DNA of 64,000 nt from an uncultured archaeon (GCA_938083505.1 CALKCF010000006.1:119047-183046); one strand, 5' to 3'. Numbered from the stretch's first letter, positions 50,082 through 61,104 are shown. Made by a program: numbers and translations. The notes: a model not told the origin generated them from the letters alone.

Positions 50082-50987
50082 ATGTGTATGAAAAATAGGT
50101 GGATAACCATAGCGCTCATTGTTATACTCACAGTTTCTGTTTTGTTCATTTCCATTTACCAAACAAGACAATATGAGAACGTCATACGTGTTACCACGGC
50201 AACGAGCCTGTACGCCACTGGTCTACTTGATAAATTAGCTGAGGAATTTAAGCGAAGGTACCCGGAAGTTTCGATTCATTTCATCGCAGTCGGTAGCGGC
50301 GAAGCTTTGCGAAGGGCTGTACGTGGCGATGCTGATATGGTTTTATCGCACGCACCGAACCTCGAGAGGCAGTACCTCAACGACGGGGTACTGAAATCCG
50401 GCGGGATATTCGCATATAACTACTTAATCATAGTCGGGCCTAGCGAAGACCCTGCCAACATAGCTGGCATGGACCCCGTTAGGGCCATGACCGCCATCTA
50501 CGTTGCGGGTGAAGAGGGCAAGGCAAAATTCGTATCCAGAGCGGACAAATCGGGGACGCATGCTAGAGAGTTAATGTTGTGGTCGTTGGCTGGTGTTAAC
50601 CCATTAAATAAGCAGTGGTACTTGGAGCTTGGAGCGGACATGGTTCAAACATTGATGGTGGCCAACGAGAAGGGAGCTTATACGCTCAGCGACGTCAGCA
50701 CTTATCTTAAATTCAGCAAAAGGCTGGGCGGGCTAAAAACGCTTATCGAGAAAGGGGATGCGTTGCTCAATGTCTACTCCGTCTACGTTGTTAACTCGGC
50801 AAAGGTCCCCGGCGTGAACGAAAAGCTGGCTGAGGCTTTCATGAAGTTCATACTCTCAGAGGAGGGACAAAAGATAATTGAAGGCTACGGCATCGTCGAG
50901 TTCGGCAGACCTCTGTTCAACGCGGCAAATGGTGACCCAAAGGGGGAACTTAAGAATGCTTGGGAGGACATTGCTAAGCTTGGATGA
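50082..50987 (+). CDS. tupA: Tungstate ABC transporter substrate-binding protein
   Basis: 'VTTATSLYATGLLDKLAEEFKRRYPEVSIHFIAVGSGEALRRAVRGDADMVLSHAP', 'FVSRADKSGTHARE'. Confidence 0.88.
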   Translation: MCMKNRWITIALIVILTVSVLFISIYQTRQYENVIRVTTATSLYATGLLDKLAEEFKRRYPEVSIHFIAVGSGEALRRAVRGDADMVLSHAPNLERQYLNDGVLKSGGIFAYNYLIIVGPSEDPANIAGMDPVRAMTAIYVAGEEGKAKFVSRADKSGTHARELMLWSLAGVNPLNKQWYLELGADMVQTLMVANEKGAYTLSDVSTYLKFSKRLGGLKTLIEKGDALLNVYSVYVVNSAKVPGVNEKLAEAFMKFILSEEGQKIIEGYGIVEFGRPLFNAANGDPKGELKNAWEDIAKLG

Positions 50988-51020
50988 GTCCTGTATATGT
51001 TTTGAGCGAGGTCTGCAACT

Positions 51021-51659
51021 ATGTGGCAAGAGTTAACCGATATTGTCGTAAGGTCCTTACTCATTTCTGGAATGGCCACGGTACTCGCTACATCTTGGGG
51101 TATACCCATCACCATGATTCTGACGGTCAAGGAATCCAAATTTAGGAGGGCTTTACTCGATGTTGCAAATACGCTTGTTGCTATCCCGACGGTCTTAATA
51201 GGCCTCCTACTCTACCTTTTATTCTCTCGTTCGGGTCCCTTGGGTTTCTTTGGTATACTCTACACGCCCACCTCAATCGCCCTCGGTGAGGCTATTCTGA
51301 TTACACCTCTCATAATTTCACTCAGTGCATCCGTACTTCGCGAGACGAAGACAGATATTTGGGAGATGGCCATCTCGATAGGCGCAACCGAAAGACAGGC
51401 ATTGGTCGTAATGGTGACAGAGTCGCTTCCGAAGTTACTGACGGCTGTTTTACTAGGTTTCAATAGAGCCATAGGTGAACTCGGTGTAGCTCTTATACTT
51501 GGAGGCAACATCAAAGGACTCACGCGTGTTATGACAACAGCAATAGCCCTAGAGGTCTCTAAGGGTGAGTTTGAGCTTGCCCTAACACTTGGAGGAATTT
51601 TGCTTTTCGTTACGTTCTTAGTAACGGTAATAGTCAGGAAGGTGGGTAGGGACTTATGA
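51021..51659 (+). CDS. tupB: Tungstate ABC transporter permease
   Basis: Permease loop 'EMAISIGATERQALVVMVTESLPKLLTAVLLGFNRAIGELGVALILGGNI'. Confidence 0.88.
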   Translation: MWQELTDIVVRSLLISGMATVLATSWGIPITMILTVKESKFRRALLDVANTLVAIPTVLIGLLLYLLFSRSGPLGFFGILYTPTSIALGEAILITPLIISLSASVLRETKTDIWEMAISIGATERQALVVMVTESLPKLLTAVLLGFNRAIGELGVALILGGNIKGLTRVMTTAIALEVSKGEFELALTLGGILLFVTFLVTVIVRKVGRDL

Positions 51660-52330
51660 TAGAGCTGAAAGGTGTTTCGTTTGCATATGTAAAAGAAGAT
51701 GTCATTAAGGACGTAAACCTCTTGCTAGGTCCAGGCGTAACCGCAATCATAGGACCAAACGGTTCGGGAAAGACGACCTTGCTAAAGCTGGCAGCCGGCA
51801 TATATAGGCCACGAGTGGGCGAAGTCCTGATAGACGGGATCAATCCATGGTCCGTGCCGGAGACCGTTAAGACATCAATAAGACGGAATGTTGTCTATAT
51901 ACATGAGGAGCCTATAATGCTCAGAGGTAGCGTCGCCGATAACGTCGCTTATGGTTTAAGAATTAGGAAATTGCCTGCTGATGAAGTCGTCATTAGGACC
52001 GAGGAGGTGTTAGAGGTACTTGGCATTAAACATCTGGCACATGAAAAAGCTCAAACACTCTCAGCTGGACAGAAACAAAGGGTGGCCCTAGCCAGGGCCT
52101 TGGCCGTTAGACCGAAGAACCTGCTACTTGATGAGCCTACGGCAAACTTGGACAGGTGTGGCCGGGAAACATTAATGGAGTTGGTAAAAGATTTGGTAAG
52201 AAAGGGTGTTTGTATCGCAATAGCGACGCATGATAGACTTCTTGCCTTTAAGCTGACGGATAGAGTCGTTTTCGTAGAGAATAAGACAGCAATTTTCGTT
52301 GAGGGATCAGGAGGACGCTGGTTGATTTAA
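51656..52330 (+). CDS. tupC: Tungstate ABC transporter ATP-binding protein
   Basis: 'IGPNGSGKTTLLKLAAG', 'LSAGQKQRVALARALAVRPKNLLLDEPTANLD'. Confidence 0.88.
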   Translation: MIELKGVSFAYVKEDVIKDVNLLLGPGVTAIIGPNGSGKTTLLKLAAGIYRPRVGEVLIDGINPWSVPETVKTSIRRNVVYIHEEPIMLRGSVADNVAYGLRIRKLPADEVVIRTEEVLEVLGIKHLAHEKAQTLSAGQKQRVALARALAVRPKNLLLDEPTANLDRCGRETLMELVKDLVRKGVCIAIATHDRLLAFKLTDRVVFVENKTAIFVEGSGGRWLI

Positions 52331-52740
52331 TCGACGTACTTCGCACACTTGTAGCAATAGTACTTTTTATACTGAGGTATGTACGTTGCTTTTTCACCAC
52401 AAGTAGGACATATTACGTTGCTAGACCTAACAAGAGACTTCAAAGACTCGCCTATCCCACTCAGCTTTTCAATCATCGTTTGGGAAGTCGGTTTAGGTGT
52501 CTCTAATAGCGGTGTTTGTGGAGCTTGTATCTCAATCTTCTCCTTCAGCAGAACGATGTCGCCGACGGCATTCACCTTTGTCCATGGCACATACTCCGTG
52601 GTTCTATACTTAGTCTGTACCTGAAGGGTTATCTCGTTCTTGTCTATTATTAGCTTAACGTCGTTTATCGTCCCTATCAAAGTTCCATCTGGGTTGTAAA
52701 CCTGTTTACCTATAAGCTGACTTCTGGTTATGCCCGACAT
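52327..52740 (-). CDS. PRC-barrel domain protein with C-terminal zinc ribbon
   Basis: 'IGKQVYNPDGTLIGTINDVKLII', CPTCGEKATYIPQYKKYYCYKC. Confidence 0.75.
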   Translation of the reverse strand: MSGITRSQLIGKQVYNPDGTLIGTINDVKLIIDKNEITLQVQTKYRTTEYVPWTKVNAVGDIVLLKEKIEIQAPQTPLLETPKPTSQTMIEKLSGIGESLKSLVRSSNVICPTCGEKATYIPQYKKYYCYKCAKYVD

Positions 52741-53495
52741 ACGTCCAGCCTGCCACGTAGATATTTATAAATATATATTACGGTACTGTATCAAGAAGTG
52801 TCACCATAAAGTGTTAATGCTTTTTAAGGCCCTATCGACAATGTAGTTTTTTAGTCCGTAAAGAACAAATTATACACCTAAAGTCCGCTCTGAAAGTTGC
52901 TTGATCGCATCCTTGTCCGGCAGATTCCTAAACCCGCGTTCTCTTCCACCTTCCTTAAAAAATCCTTACACTAATCCGTCGCCAACCATTTTCAGAAGAA
53001 AATTATCAATGTTGGTTACAGCATGACTGTTCAACACAAATATCACTCTCATCACGAGAAATGTTGCTTTCTCGACTCCAGCATATCTCCTCCTATCCTC
53101 GACCATTTTCTTTAGTTTTTGACTAGTTATTTTCGCGAGGTTAGTGCATTGTTCGATAAATTCTTCCCACGTTATTTCTCGCATTTTGTTATCTACAAAG
53201 GAGAGGCTTATACCTTCTTAGAAATGTGGCCAGATAACATCATACCATAAAACAGCGTAATTAAATTGTTTAGTAACGTAGATGTCGGTATTTTGTCTTG
53301 TAATTAACTCTTCACGATAACGGTCACTACCTTATAGATATCCTTTACGACGGTTTTAGATGTTACCCTTCTAAAAAACGGCGTAATTATCCCATTACGT
53401 CCGGAGAGGTTAGAGTTTGTAGAAAAGACGGCAATCATGGAGCCCACTTCCTATATTATGATAGCGCTGGACATCTATAACTTTGGCTGAGGGCC

Positions 53496-53531
53496 ATGAT
53501 TCTATGTTCATTACATGCAACATAGAATCAT
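53496..53531. repeat. Perfect 13-bp inverted repeat
   Basis: ATGATTCTATGTT-cattacatgc-AACATAGAATCAT. Confidence 0.9.
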
Positions 53532-53579
53532 AGCTCATAATCAAACCTATATACTCGACAGTAGTCGGAATACTTTAAA

Positions 53580-54790
53580 ATGCAAGGCTGGAAGCACCAC
53601 CATACTGTATGGCTGGTGATGATACTCGGATGGATATCGATATATATGATAAGGATGGCACCTTCATCTTCCTTGATAAGCATAAAGCATGAGTTTAACC
53701 TTTCATATACAGAGGTAGGGCTTCTTGTTACTGCATATTTCTACGCTTACTTTCCTGCGCAGTTTCCTTCTGGATGGATAGGTGATAGATTCGGTCGAAG
53801 GCGTGTGCTGAGCCTCTCCAGCATGCTGTGGGGCATATTCTCCATCTTCACCGCAATCGCGAACAACTTTCATCAGTTCCTAGCGGCAAGGATTGCAACA
53901 GGCATTGCCCAGGGATTGTACTTCGGTAACGACCGGCCCACAGTTGCGGCATATGCACCAAAAGGTAGCGCAGGAATAAGCCAAGCCATATCATTCATAG
54001 GCATAGGCCTTGGAACGGTCCTCGGCATGTACCTAGGTGGTCTGATAACGTCGTCGATGGGATGGATGTGGACGTTCGTAATTTTCGCTATACCTTCTTT
54101 TGTAGTTTCGATTACAATGTTTGCACTACTTAAGAACATACCTTCGAATGAAACCAATAGCTTAAGATCTTTTTCAGAGCTACTTAGAAATAGAGACTTC
54201 TTACTTATGTGTCTCGCCGGTATACCATGCATATATGCTTTCTGGGTCCTGGCCACATGGGCTCCGATGATGTTCATAGAGATAGGCATAGAGGATATTA
54301 CTACGTCGTCGCTATTGGCATCCATCATAGGGATGGCGGCAGTTCCAAGTCTGATATCCATGGGCTACCTGAGCGATGCTCTAAAAAAGAAGGGCTTGAA
54401 GAGGAAGCTGATAATCTTCTTGGATACAACCCTCATGTCAGTCTTCTTATTTCTGTTCGGTTACTTTCTGTCTATGAACTTGAGTCCGATCTTGTTGATA
54501 GTTTTTATGCAACGATCAGTCTACTTTACTGGGGTTTTGTAGCCCCGCTTTATGCTATGCTGCAAGAGATGATTTCCAGCAGACTTCACGGAACGGCCTT
54601 CGGTCTGATGAATGGTATACACTTTACCGGATCGCTGATATCCCCCTGGCTTACGGGCCTACTGAGGGACTTGACTGGCAACTTCGTCTGGAGTATTTAC
54701 ATACCCGCCACGATGTTATTGTTCAGCTCCTTGACCATAGCTTTAGTATCGCCGGCTTTTAGCTTCAGGTATAAGACAGTAAAACTTTAG
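53580..54790 (+). pseudogene. MFS transporter, single frameshift near 54530
   Basis: 12-TM MFS motif 'GWIGDRFGRRRVL'; continues in another frame 'LLYWGFVAPLYAMLQEMISSRLHGTAFGLMNGIHFTGS'. Confidence 0.85.
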
Positions 54791-54806
54791 CACCTAAAGA
54801 TTTAAG

Positions 54807-56272
54807 ATGAACATTATGTCGGCCGAAGCGAATTACCTCCTTTTAATGCCGGAGCATAAATATCCCAGATGTTTTTGCACGGAAGAAGAAATCATAATGG
54901 CTAAAAGGATACGCAAGTTCGTTGACAAGGAAGTCTTGCCCAACAGGTAGAATTTAGAAGGTAGATGGCACCGTAATGGAGAATTAGCATATAAGACATT
55001 ATTCGATCTATACTACAAGTGTCATCAGCTAGGGTTAACAATATCAAACTTGCCAAGCGAATATGGCGGTCTAGCTTTATCACCGATAGTCAGATACATG
55101 ATAAAACGAAGAACTGTCCCGAGGCGATGTTGGGTTAGCAACTTTGGTGGGCAAAACACATTGGATAGTGTCGTTCATGTACAACAGAGTGCAAGTGAGA
55201 GAGGACTTGCTCTGAGGAGTTTGCGCCTAAATTGACGGGCAATGTTCCATACATTTAATGCATAAACATAAGCGAGCTAGAAGGTGGTGCGAACATAGAA
55301 GATCCGACCTTAAAATTGAGAACTTTGAACGCTGTAATCGTTAAAAAGGAAGGGATTTCTGGGCGTTAAATGGACACAAGATTTGGCCCAGACCAGCCGC
55401 TGACCCCTCATATTGGGATAACTGGCATAAAAATGGTCAGACAAGTTTACCGGACACCTTGGATACCGGATCGTTGTGACAGAGGATCCGAGCAGAGGTG
55501 AAGATGCCGCAGGCATGGTGTATCATCCGTACAATGCCGAGGATATTAAGTTTGGGCTACCATATAAAAAGTGCTGGCTATGTTGGACTGACGAAAATGT
55601 TAAGGTTCCAGCAAAGTATAGGGTCGATGTTAAACCAGGAAATGGTGCCAAAGATAATTCACGGATATGTTATTGGAGCTGGTAGACTGGCTGCAGCGGC
55701 AAGGCCCACAGGAATTGCGACGGCATGTTTGGAGATTGCTCTTGAGTGGACAAAGAGCAGACAAATTGCAGGAAAATCCGTAAAGGGAGAGGTCCTATTT
55801 CGCGTCAATTCTAGCTGACATGTATAGAATGGTCGACTTAGCCAGGCAGTACTATCTCTCGGTCACTTGGCAGGGCATGCATCCCGGCATATATGGTGAG
55901 ATTTGGGAGCCTCACATGCTAGCAAAGTTTTCTACAGTGCGCTCTTTCGCCGGTGAGGCTGCCATGTTCTATGCCAACAAAGTCATGGAACTCATGGGCT
56001 CGTAAGGTTATGTATTTGAGATGAACCTCGAGAAATATTACAGAGACTTTAAGATCGTGTAGATGTGACTTAGAGGTGCCCAGAGGGATAGGCTGAATAT
56101 TGCACAAGGTCTGTATGGGCCGTTTAAGTGGGCTGGTTATAAAGAGTGGTTGAAGGTGAGGTGGCCGAAAAAGTTTGCCAGTTCTAAGAATTCAATTGAA
56201 AAGGAGATAAATAAAACACTTAACAGAGCATCAGAAAGTGAAATGGAAGCTGAGAAGATAAAAAAGAGTTAA
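54807..56272 (+). pseudogene. Acyl-CoA dehydrogenase, multiply frameshifted with internal stops
   Basis: Ordered fragments: 'ANLP'-like 'SNLPSEYGGLALSPIV', 'EEFAPKLTGNVPYI', 'EGGANIEDPTLKLRTL', 'GAGRLAAAAR', 'ASILADMYRMVDLARQYYLSVTWQGMHPGIYG', 'FAGEAAMFYANKVMELMGS'. Confidence 0.88.
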
Positions 56273-56328
56273 GCAAAGATATGGAGTATGATATGGACGA
56301 AGCGACGAAAAATTAACTTCAAGCGCAC

Positions 56329-56934
56329 TTAACCACAACCATATTTCCTTGCCCACCACTCAGTCCTAAACTCGCTTTTTGAACAGTAGGACGTAAGAAT
56401 CTTGGCAAACCCGTTTTCTAATAATTCCGCATTCAAGTTAACCCCTTCGCAAATTATTTTTGCGACAACTCTGTTGTATCTATCATAAGGTTGACCATCA
56501 TCTTGGTCCGCTATTGCGGAAACTCCGACAGCGCACACCTTTTTTGTGAACTCTTTAGCCTCATTGTATCCCGGTTCGCCCTTTTCGGGCGTATTCACCA
56601 ATGCTAGCCTTATCCTTATGCCATTAATCTCTAATGTATCACCATTTATAACTGCTGTAACCCTACCTACGATGCAAAGAGCTTTTCCAGAACACATGCT
56701 GGTTTGAGGCTTAGGTGTTGTATGCTCTGTAGGCTTCCATTTTGGTGCGCTAGAAATAGCAAACATTATAAGGTATATCGAGCAGGCTAGGATAATAAGA
56801 ATCGATATCAACTTTACGAGCTTCAAAATACTTAACACCCCCTGCGTAAGAGGTTCAGGGAACTCATAAAAAATCGGGCTTTTCCGTATATAATATTTTG
56901 GCTTCGCTTTGAACAGTGTGATCGCCTCGGCCAA
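56329..56934 (-). CDS. Membrane-anchored thermonuclease (SNase family)
   Basis: 'TAVINGDTLEINGIRIRLALVNTPEKGEPGYNEAKEF', 'DRYNRVVAKIICEGVNLNAELLENGFAKI'; N-terminal TM. Confidence 0.85.
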   Translation of the reverse strand: MAEAITLFKAKPKYYIRKSPIFYEFPEPLTQGVLSILKLVKLISILIILACSIYLIMFAISSAPKWKPTEHTTPKPQTSMCSGKALCIVGRVTAVINGDTLEINGIRIRLALVNTPEKGEPGYNEAKEFTKKVCAVGVSAIADQDDGQPYDRYNRVVAKIICEGVNLNAELLENGFAKILTSYCSKSEFRTEWWARKYGCG

Positions 56935-57830
56935 ATCTTCTAGCGAAAAATTTCCTGAGCTTATTTTTTAAGCAAACCCGACCTACTGAACTTTTCGTTC
57001 AAAATCTTTTGAAGATGTCTTGCAACCTCTTTTATTTGCTTTCTCTTCAACTTTTTCTGGTTTGCCTAATTTTTGAGTGATTATTTCAAGTTTCAATGTG
57101 TCGCTTTTGGAGAGTGTTATGAGCAATCTTCAATCAGCATGTTTTGTAATACCTCCGGCCGCTTGGCTTTCAGGCGAGAGCGCAAGCATGTAGAAAACAT
57201 CGGATATGCCAAAATTCCTCAGCACCTTAAACTCAAGAACCTTTACGCGTTTCGTCATCTAAACTACCTTAAGCAGCTCAATTGTTGGATTGCCTGAAAT
57301 GATGCTTTTTCACGTATATATCAGAGACGCTGGCCTTCACCGTTTCGGTTTCGCTCTCATTTGCGAAGATACTGCCCGAATCGTCATTAATCATGAATGC
57401 CGAGCCGGCGGTAACGTGTATCCAACCAAGTAGAGCTCACTCGCGCCGAAATCTTTTGATGCTATCTCTTTCTTTCCGAAGAACGAATAGTGTTGAATCG
57501 TGTATCCATATAGAAGACCTGAAAGAAACCGAATTTGATACGTTACGTTCTCCGTTTGTTCTGGTATGTCTGTGTTTTCCGAGAAAACAACCAAATCAAC
57601 TGGTGTGGTGCTCGTTGTTTCGGCAAAACCTACGGCCGAGTCAACAATACAATAAACTCTAAGGGTTGTGCTTAGATTGGCTCTGCCCCTTACTTTTTAC
57701 ACGTACTTCCCCAGTTGCCGGAGCTTTTTTCCCTATTTCTGCTAGATTTACCGAGCCAGAGTAAGCACTAACTGGAATATCGCCATAAAGCCCATAAACC
57801 ATCACCTTGATGTTGACATGCGAGGTCCAT

Positions 57831-58080
57831 GTAGCACCTTCGTCTTCTACCACATATGGAGCATGGGCTGAGGTATGCTTTGCGTTGACATACTTAACTG
57901 GTAGACTGTTTAGTTTAGTCTTATACTCGATGTAGGATTGTAGCTTTCTAAAGTTCCATGAGTGTAGTCTATGGTTTAGCATTTTGCCGTAGTGGATGTT
58001 TCCTTACCCACTTTAAGTCCTCAATTATTATTATGTCCATGTCATGTTGTCTTACAAACTCATCATCTTCTTGGATATCT
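57831..58080 (-). pseudogene. tnpB (IS200/IS605-type) relic, central/RuvC region
   Basis: 'IIIEDLKW' ... 'LHSWNFRKLQSYIEYKTKLNSLPVKYVNAKHTS' then, after a frameshift, 'SPCSICG'. Confidence 0.75.
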
Positions 58081-58218
58081 TATGACATTTATCCATAATT
58101 ATCCTCCAGAGTGTTTCTTAAGAAGTTTTTACAATATATAATCTTGAAGACTGTGAAGAACATAGAAAATTGGCGGCTGGAATAACATTAATAAACAACA
58201 TAATACTCAAAAACAATA

Positions 58219-59322
58219 ATGATATATTATAATTTAGTAGGGATCATTATGGAACCTCCTTATCTAGTTTCATACGCGATTACAAGGAAATGTAACCTCA
58301 AATGCAAACATTGTTATAGTGATGCTATTGATAAACCAGCGCCTGACGAGCTTTTAACAAGAGAGGCAAAAAAACTCTTAGATGACATTGCGAGTTGGGG
58401 TGTGAGACTTTTAATCATGGATGGTGGCGAACCTCTTTGTAGAGACGACTTCTTCGAGATTGCTGGCTACGCTTCAGATATAGGCTTGAAGGTTGTATTA
58501 GGAAGCAATGGAACTTTCATCGATGTAGAAACTGCTAGAAGGATAAAGGAAGTTGGAATCAAAGCAGTACAGATCTCCATTGATGGAGCTAGGGCGGAAA
58601 CACATGATTTATTTCGAGGCGAAAACGGTGCTTTCTATAAAGCTATGCAAGGAGTTAAAGCATGTAAAGAGGTGGGCTTATCATTCCAATTCGGCATGGT
58701 TATTAGAAAGCAAACTCTTAATGAAATCCCAGATATGCTAAGATTAGCTGTTAAAAACGGAGCGATCGCTGCAGAATTCTTCGACCTCGTCGCCGTTTCA
58801 AGAGTTAAACGAGAATGTCCTGAAGAAGTTTTGACTAGAGGCGAAAGGAAGAAGATTATGGAATGGTTAACCGAGGCTCAGAGAAATTGCCTGATAATAA
58901 TCAGGGTGCCAGGTTGCCCAATGTATCCTTTAATCCTTAAAGAGAAGAATATCAAACCAAAGTATTTCTCAACTGATACATTACAAAGAATTCCGTACTA
59001 TGATCGTGGATGTGCTGCCGGGATGCCAAATGGTTATATCACTATACTTCCAAACGGCGATGTGATACCATGTATGCTTCTACAAGTAAGGCTAGGCAAT
59101 ATTAGAAAAGATAGTATCGTGAAGATCTGGAATGAATCACCGATCCTATTAAAACTCCGATCAAGAAATCTTCTTAAGGGTGAATGTGGAAGATGTTCTT
59201 ACAGAGATATTTGCGCTGGATGCAGAGGCAGAGCTTACGAAGAGACAGGAAACATGCTAGCCTCAGATCCAGGATGCTGGCTACCCACTGCACTTGGACA
59301 TTACAATACTTACGAAAGGTAA
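58219..59322 (+). CDS. Radical SAM/SPASM protein (AhbC/D- or Cmo-like)
   Basis: 'TRKCNLKCKHCYSDA', 'MDGGEPLCRDDFFEI', SPASM 'CGRCSYRDICAGCRGRAYEETGNMLASDPGC'. Confidence 0.88.
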   Translation: MIYYNLVGIIMEPPYLVSYAITRKCNLKCKHCYSDAIDKPAPDELLTREAKKLLDDIASWGVRLLIMDGGEPLCRDDFFEIAGYASDIGLKVVLGSNGTFIDVETARRIKEVGIKAVQISIDGARAETHDLFRGENGAFYKAMQGVKACKEVGLSFQFGMVIRKQTLNEIPDMLRLAVKNGAIAAEFFDLVAVSRVKRECPEEVLTRGERKKIMEWLTEAQRNCLIIIRVPGCPMYPLILKEKNIKPKYFSTDTLQRIPYYDRGCAAGMPNGYITILPNGDVIPCMLLQVRLGNIRKDSIVKIWNESPILLKLRSRNLLKGECGRCSYRDICAGCRGRAYEETGNMLASDPGCWLPTALGHYNTYER

Positions 59323-59673
59323 GCTCATATCTAGGCAATAAACACTACCCTAAATTAATTTAATTTTTTAAGGAGTATGTCCAGGAATTCATTTGTAAAG
59401 TTATCTTGTTATGAGCTTTAGGCAGTAGACTATAAGTCTTAGGAGTGTTCTCGTCTTGCCCGACCCCCTCCATCCTCGTCTTCATTCTATCTCCAAATTC
59501 GATGGTTAGAGCTTCAAAGAAATTCCCTCCTATACTTCTAAAACCTATGGATTCAAGGATTCCCTAAGAGAGGCTCAAAAAAAATCTAGGACTTACCTTC
59601 ATGAGGGAGCATGAATTCATATTAGCTGACGGAACAATATCAAGCGTAAGATCTCTGAGGGTTATATCTCCAT

Positions 59674-59711
59674 CACCTTAAGGTGAGGGACACACCCAGT
59701 CGTTCTGGGTG
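59674..59711. repeat. Two adjacent hairpins: palindrome CACCTTAAGGTG and CACCCAG-tcgtt-CTGGGTG
   Basis: Directly seen complementarity at 59674-59685 and 59693-59711. Confidence 0.7.
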
Positions 59712-60091
59712 AGGCGTAGGAGCATACACTGCTCGGTGTTATGACGCTAAAAATCTTAGGCTTGGTCTTCAACCCCTTAACCTTCATGAAAAGACTAAGG
59801 ACTGTGATTAAATATATAGTTGTATGATGTTCATCAAACCCGCGTTAAGGCTTTAGAATCCATTAAATAAAAACAATGTTTAAAGAATAAGGGGATCATT
59901 ATAAATACGTTATAACAGTATGGAATCAATTGCATAAATCATAATGATGGAAGGCTAATGGTTGCTGAGAAGATTATGGGTGGGGCTTCCCATCTCTTTT
60001 GATGTGGCAACCTCGCCACGGTTCTCTCCGCCGTCTGCGCTGATACTGAGAATCATAACTAAGTAAGACTTCAAAACTGTTGTCAGATAGT

Positions 60092-60300
60092 TAACATTTT
60101 ATGAGTACCTGTTCCCTCTCAGCTGTAACCTCATTGAGGGCATTCAGGGGCGACGGAGCTCTCCTCGTCCTGAGGAGATTCAAGTATACGGTTGCATCTC
60201 TATCATTTACATATCCCCATTCTGCACTTTAATAACCTATGCCTTTCAGTGCTAATCTTAACCTTTTCTTAGACTTTTCTTGAAAATAAATGTGGTTTAA
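60092..60300 (-). pseudogene. tnpB relic, C-terminal end
   Basis: Reverse strand reads 'SKKRLRLALKGIGY*SAEWGYVNDRDATVYLNLLRTRRAPSPLNALNEVTAEREQVLIKC*'. Confidence 0.8.
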
Positions 60301-60362
60301 AAGCTTTTCGGATACCACCTACCGCGATCGTGTTTTCCGCGTTTTTTACGAGTTTTCACCGG

Positions 60363-60384
60363 GCCACGTCTCCTGAGACGTGGC
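60363..60384. repeat. Inverted repeat GCCACGTCTC-ct-GAGACGTGGC
   Basis: Perfect 10-bp complementarity. Confidence 0.85.
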
Positions 60385-60433
60385 TGTGATCATCCGCTAG
60401 TAACCAAATAGCCCGAAGTCTCAGAGTGGCCGT

Positions 60434-60455
60434 AACTCAAATAACAATTTGAGTT
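60434..60455. repeat. Inverted repeat AACTCAAAT-aaca-ATTTGAGTT
   Basis: Perfect 9-bp complementarity. Confidence 0.85.
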
Positions 60456-60735
60456 ATCATCGAGATAATCGGCTTGACGCAAAACTATAGCCAGTTTCAT
60501 CTGTGCTGTGATTAAAATAATCTTATCTAGTGCTTTCGTATGTCTAGCCACAGTAGTGCCAATTTCTGACCGTTCCCATGACACCGAAGCTAAAACTTTT
60601 GACCCGGGAGATTATTTACCACATCTCTTATTTCTGCAATAAGTTTCCCAGGTTGAGGTGCCAGTTTTCGCAACACTAACCATAACGTCTCTTATAACAC
60701 TGGATTGCCTCCACTTGGCCTTATCATAACAATTT

Positions 60736-61104
60736 GTGTGGCAAATGTTTGCACAGGTCGAGGGCTGGCTAGAGCATGAGGTCATAGCTAGGGAGCTTGC
60801 GGATGAGTGTTACCGTATGGCGAAGCGTTGCTTTGAGGATGGTGATATTAAGAACGGCCAGAAGGCAAGGTTCGAGGTAGTGGCAGAAAAGGCGCAGAAA
60901 GCCCTCGCAGAGATGGCAAAAAGGGTGACAGTGCATCCTTTCTGCACTCCGAAGGGTGTGAAGAAGGATGGGTGGAAGTTCCACGGTCTTTATGACGACA
61001 ATCTTCCCGCTGAAGAGGATGGACAATCAGGATGTCATTTTAGGTGCTTTGTTGTGGATGGATGCTTTGATGATGTTGTTTTGATTGTGGCCACTTCGAT
61101 ATAG
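60736..61104 (+). CDS. Hypothetical provirus-associated protein
   Basis: 122-aa helical ORF upstream of the terminase; ends in TAG. Confidence 0.4.
   Translation: MWQMFAQVEGWLEHEVIARELADECYRMAKRCFEDGDIKNGQKARFEVVAEKAQKALAEMAKRVTVHPFCTPKGVKKDGWKFHGLYDDNLPAEEDGQSGCHFRCFVVDGCFDDVVLIVATSI

Noticed and set aside
52966-53184. 72-aa minus ORF 'MREITWEEFIEQCTNLAKITSQK...'
   Set aside because: Possibly a relic of a larger protein, but too short and without a recognisable motif, so not listed as a gene.
60390-60584. Minus ORF 'MSWERSEIGTTVARHTKALDKIILITAQMKLAIVLRQADYL...' as a transposase end
   Set aside because: Some resemblance to transposase C-termini, but no catalytic motif could be identified.
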